The position numbers were made by a program, and so were the translations under genes. From contig JAUVIQ010000007.1 in NCBI GenBank assembly GCA_030592655.1, forward strand, positions 1-30,375: a DNA stretch of 30,375 nt, in the 5' to 3' direction. The DNA is from Planctomycetales bacterium (GTDB lineage Bacteria; Planctomycetota; Phycisphaerae; SM23-33). Positions 29,199 through 30,375 of this stretch are shown one piece after another (position 1 is the first letter of the stretch; the number at the start of each line of letters is the position of its first letter). The notes below the pieces were generated by a model that did not search any database, had not been told where the DNA came from, and saw only the letters and a program-made list of their open reading frames with translations.

Positions 29199-30299
29199 AT
29201 GGCGATTATCAATTTCGGCGGAGTCAAAGAAGAAGTTATCACTCGCAAGGAGTTCCCGCTGGCCAAGGCTCGGCGGGTACTGAAAAACGAGACTATCGCG
29301 GTCATCGGATACGGCGTCCAAGGCCCGGCACAGTCGCTCAATATGAGAGACAACGGATTCAACGTTATCGTCGGGCAGGCCAAACGATTCAAGGCCGACT
29401 GGGACCGCGCCGTCAAAGACGGATGGAAACCCGGAAAAACGCTCTTCGATATCGAAGAGGCAGCGAAGCGCGGGACGATTATCCAGATGCTCGTCTCCGA
29501 CGCCGCACAGAAGGCCATCTGGCCTATGATCAAGAAATGCCTGAATCCCGGCGATGCGCTGTACTTCTCGCACGGATTCAGCATTGTCTATAAGGGCCAG
29601 ACGAAGATCATCCCGCCTGATAACGTCGATGTGATCCTGGTCGCGCCGAAGGGTTCGGGCACTTCCGTCCGGCGGAACTTCCTGTCGGGGGCGGGGATTA
29701 ATTCCAGTTTCGCCGTCGAGCAGGACGCCACCGGCAAGGCCCGCCAACGCTGCATCGCGCTGGGCATCGCCGTCGGCAGCGGATACCTGTTCCCGACGAC
29801 CTTCCAGAAGGAAGTCTTCAGCGACCTGACGGGCGAACGCGGCGTGCTGATGGGTGCATTGGCCGGCATTATGGAGGCCCAGTACGATACGCTCCGCTCC
29901 CACGGCCATAGCCCGTCCGAGGCCTTCAACGAAACCGTCGAGGAACTGACCCAGAGCCTCATCCGCCTGGTCGATGAGAACGGGATGGACTGGATGTACG
30001 CCAACTGTTCAGCCACCGCTCAACGCGGCGCACTGGACTGGAAGGGCAAATTCAAAAAGGCCGTCATGCCCGTCTTCAAGGAATTGTACAAGCGGGTAGC
30101 CAGCGGCGCAGAGACCAGGCGCGTCCTGACCGTCTGCGGCAAGGCCGATTACCGCAAACGCCTGGACAAGGAACTGTCAGCCATCGGCAATTCCGAGATG
30201 TGGCGCGCCGGAGCCGCCACCCGCGCCCTCCGCCCAAAGGAAAAGGCCAAAAAAATCACCAAATCCACAAAAGGCATCGCAGGAAGAAAAGCGAATTAA
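29199..30299 (+). CDS. ilvC: Ketol-acid reductoisomerase
   Basis: The protein is 366 residues. It catalyses the isomerisation and NAD(P)H reduction of acetolactate in valine, leucine and isoleucine synthesis. The Rossmann motif is GYGVQGPAQSLNMRDNG (37-53). SHGFSI (H125) and VAPKGSGTSVRR follow. The Mg2+ ligands are D209 and E213 in DLTGERGVLMG, and SHGHSPSEAFNETVEELTQS with NCSATAQRGALDW completes the knotted C-terminal domain. The length is near class I. The last 20 residues are a lysine-rich tail (KEKAKKITKSTKGIAGRKAN) beyond the usual end. GGGAGA precedes the ATG and a good promoter lies upstream. No ilvB, ilvH or leu genes are within the window. Confidence 0.96.
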   Translation: MAIINFGGVKEEVITRKEFPLAKARRVLKNETIAVIGYGVQGPAQSLNMRDNGFNVIVGQAKRFKADWDRAVKDGWKPGKTLFDIEEAAKRGTIIQMLVSDAAQKAIWPMIKKCLNPGDALYFSHGFSIVYKGQTKIIPPDNVDVILVAPKGSGTSVRRNFLSGAGINSSFAVEQDATGKARQRCIALGIAVGSGYLFPTTFQKEVFSDLTGERGVLMGALAGIMEAQYDTLRSHGHSPSEAFNETVEELTQSLIRLVDENGMDWMYANCSATAQRGALDWKGKFKKAVMPVFKELYKRVASGAETRRVLTVCGKADYRKRLDKELSAIGNSEMWRAGAATRALRPKEKAKKITKSTKGIAGRKAN

Positions 30300-30315
30300 T
30301 CACAAACGCAGGTGC

Positions 30316-30375
30316 CGTGGTCGCGGTGTTTGCGACCACGTAGATGCGCGGACACAAGCGTGGTCGCAAACACCG
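30316..30375. repeat. Inverted repeat cluster after ilvC, cut by the window edge
   Basis: CGTGGTCGC (30316-30324) pairs with GCGACCACG (30332-30340) around the loop GGTGTTT, a hairpin that could end the ilvC transcript. In addition CGGTGTTTGCGACCACG (30324-30340) and CGTGGTCGCAAACACCG (30359-30375) are perfect over 17 bases. The core GTGGTCGC thus appears three times in 60 bases. The sequence stops at the window end, so the element may continue. Confidence 0.65.

Noticed and set aside
1..30375. Phage defence island or mobile element
   Set aside because: Two toxin-antitoxin pairs and repeats are present, but no integrase, transposase, restriction-modification or phage genes, and the surrounding genes look like ordinary metabolism.

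Overview
The window reads as a chromosomal segment from a planctomycete-like bacterium, most likely a Phycisphaerae-type lineage. The lineage is an inference. It rests on a PEP-CTERM protein with HAF repeats, a tandem set of DUF4091/GH123-like proteins, a URO-D-superfamily protein next to sugar genes, and several families of palindromic intergenic repeats. No rRNA, tRNA, CRISPR array, phage or transposase gene was seen.

Left part (1-9.6 kb). The window opens inside a NagA-like amidohydrolase on the minus strand. A LuxR-type regulator follows and is divergent from a secreted PEP-CTERM/HAF protein; a 22-bp palindrome sits over the predicted promoter of the latter. After a roughly 550-bp non-coding, repeat-bearing gap come a LarA-like nickel-dependent racemase/epimerase, an MNT-HEPN toxin-antitoxin pair, an overlapping DUF3142/TPR-like pair of envelope proteins, a VapBC pair with a readable promoter and operator, and a DinB-like protein.

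Middle (9.6-17.4 kb). This part looks like housekeeping: a large S41 (CtpA/Prc-like) protease with its own promoter and a strong downstream hairpin, a small Cys-rich acidic protein, rsmG, an unknown membrane protein, and a radical SAM protein of the DNA modification/repair-linked family. The last two converge on a palindromic repeat that fills the gap between them.

Right part (16.4-29 kb). This is a candidate glycan or sugar catabolic locus. It holds an AraC regulator and a URO-D-like methyltransferase-fold protein on the plus strand. On the minus strand is a likely operon: GH4 glycosidase, GNAT acetyltransferase, and three tandem paralogues of about 605 residues with the GH123-type Asp-Glu pair but no export signal. 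Divergently, on the plus strand, are an orphan Phd/YefM-like antitoxin translationally coupled to a Gfo/Idh/MocA oxidoreductase, and an AGE-family epimerase. Together they suggest intracellular hydrolysis, oxidation and epimerisation of imported oligosaccharides. No transporter lies in the window and the substrate is unknown.

The window closes with ilvC behind a good sigma70-like promoter, and a cut-off inverted repeat at the right edge.
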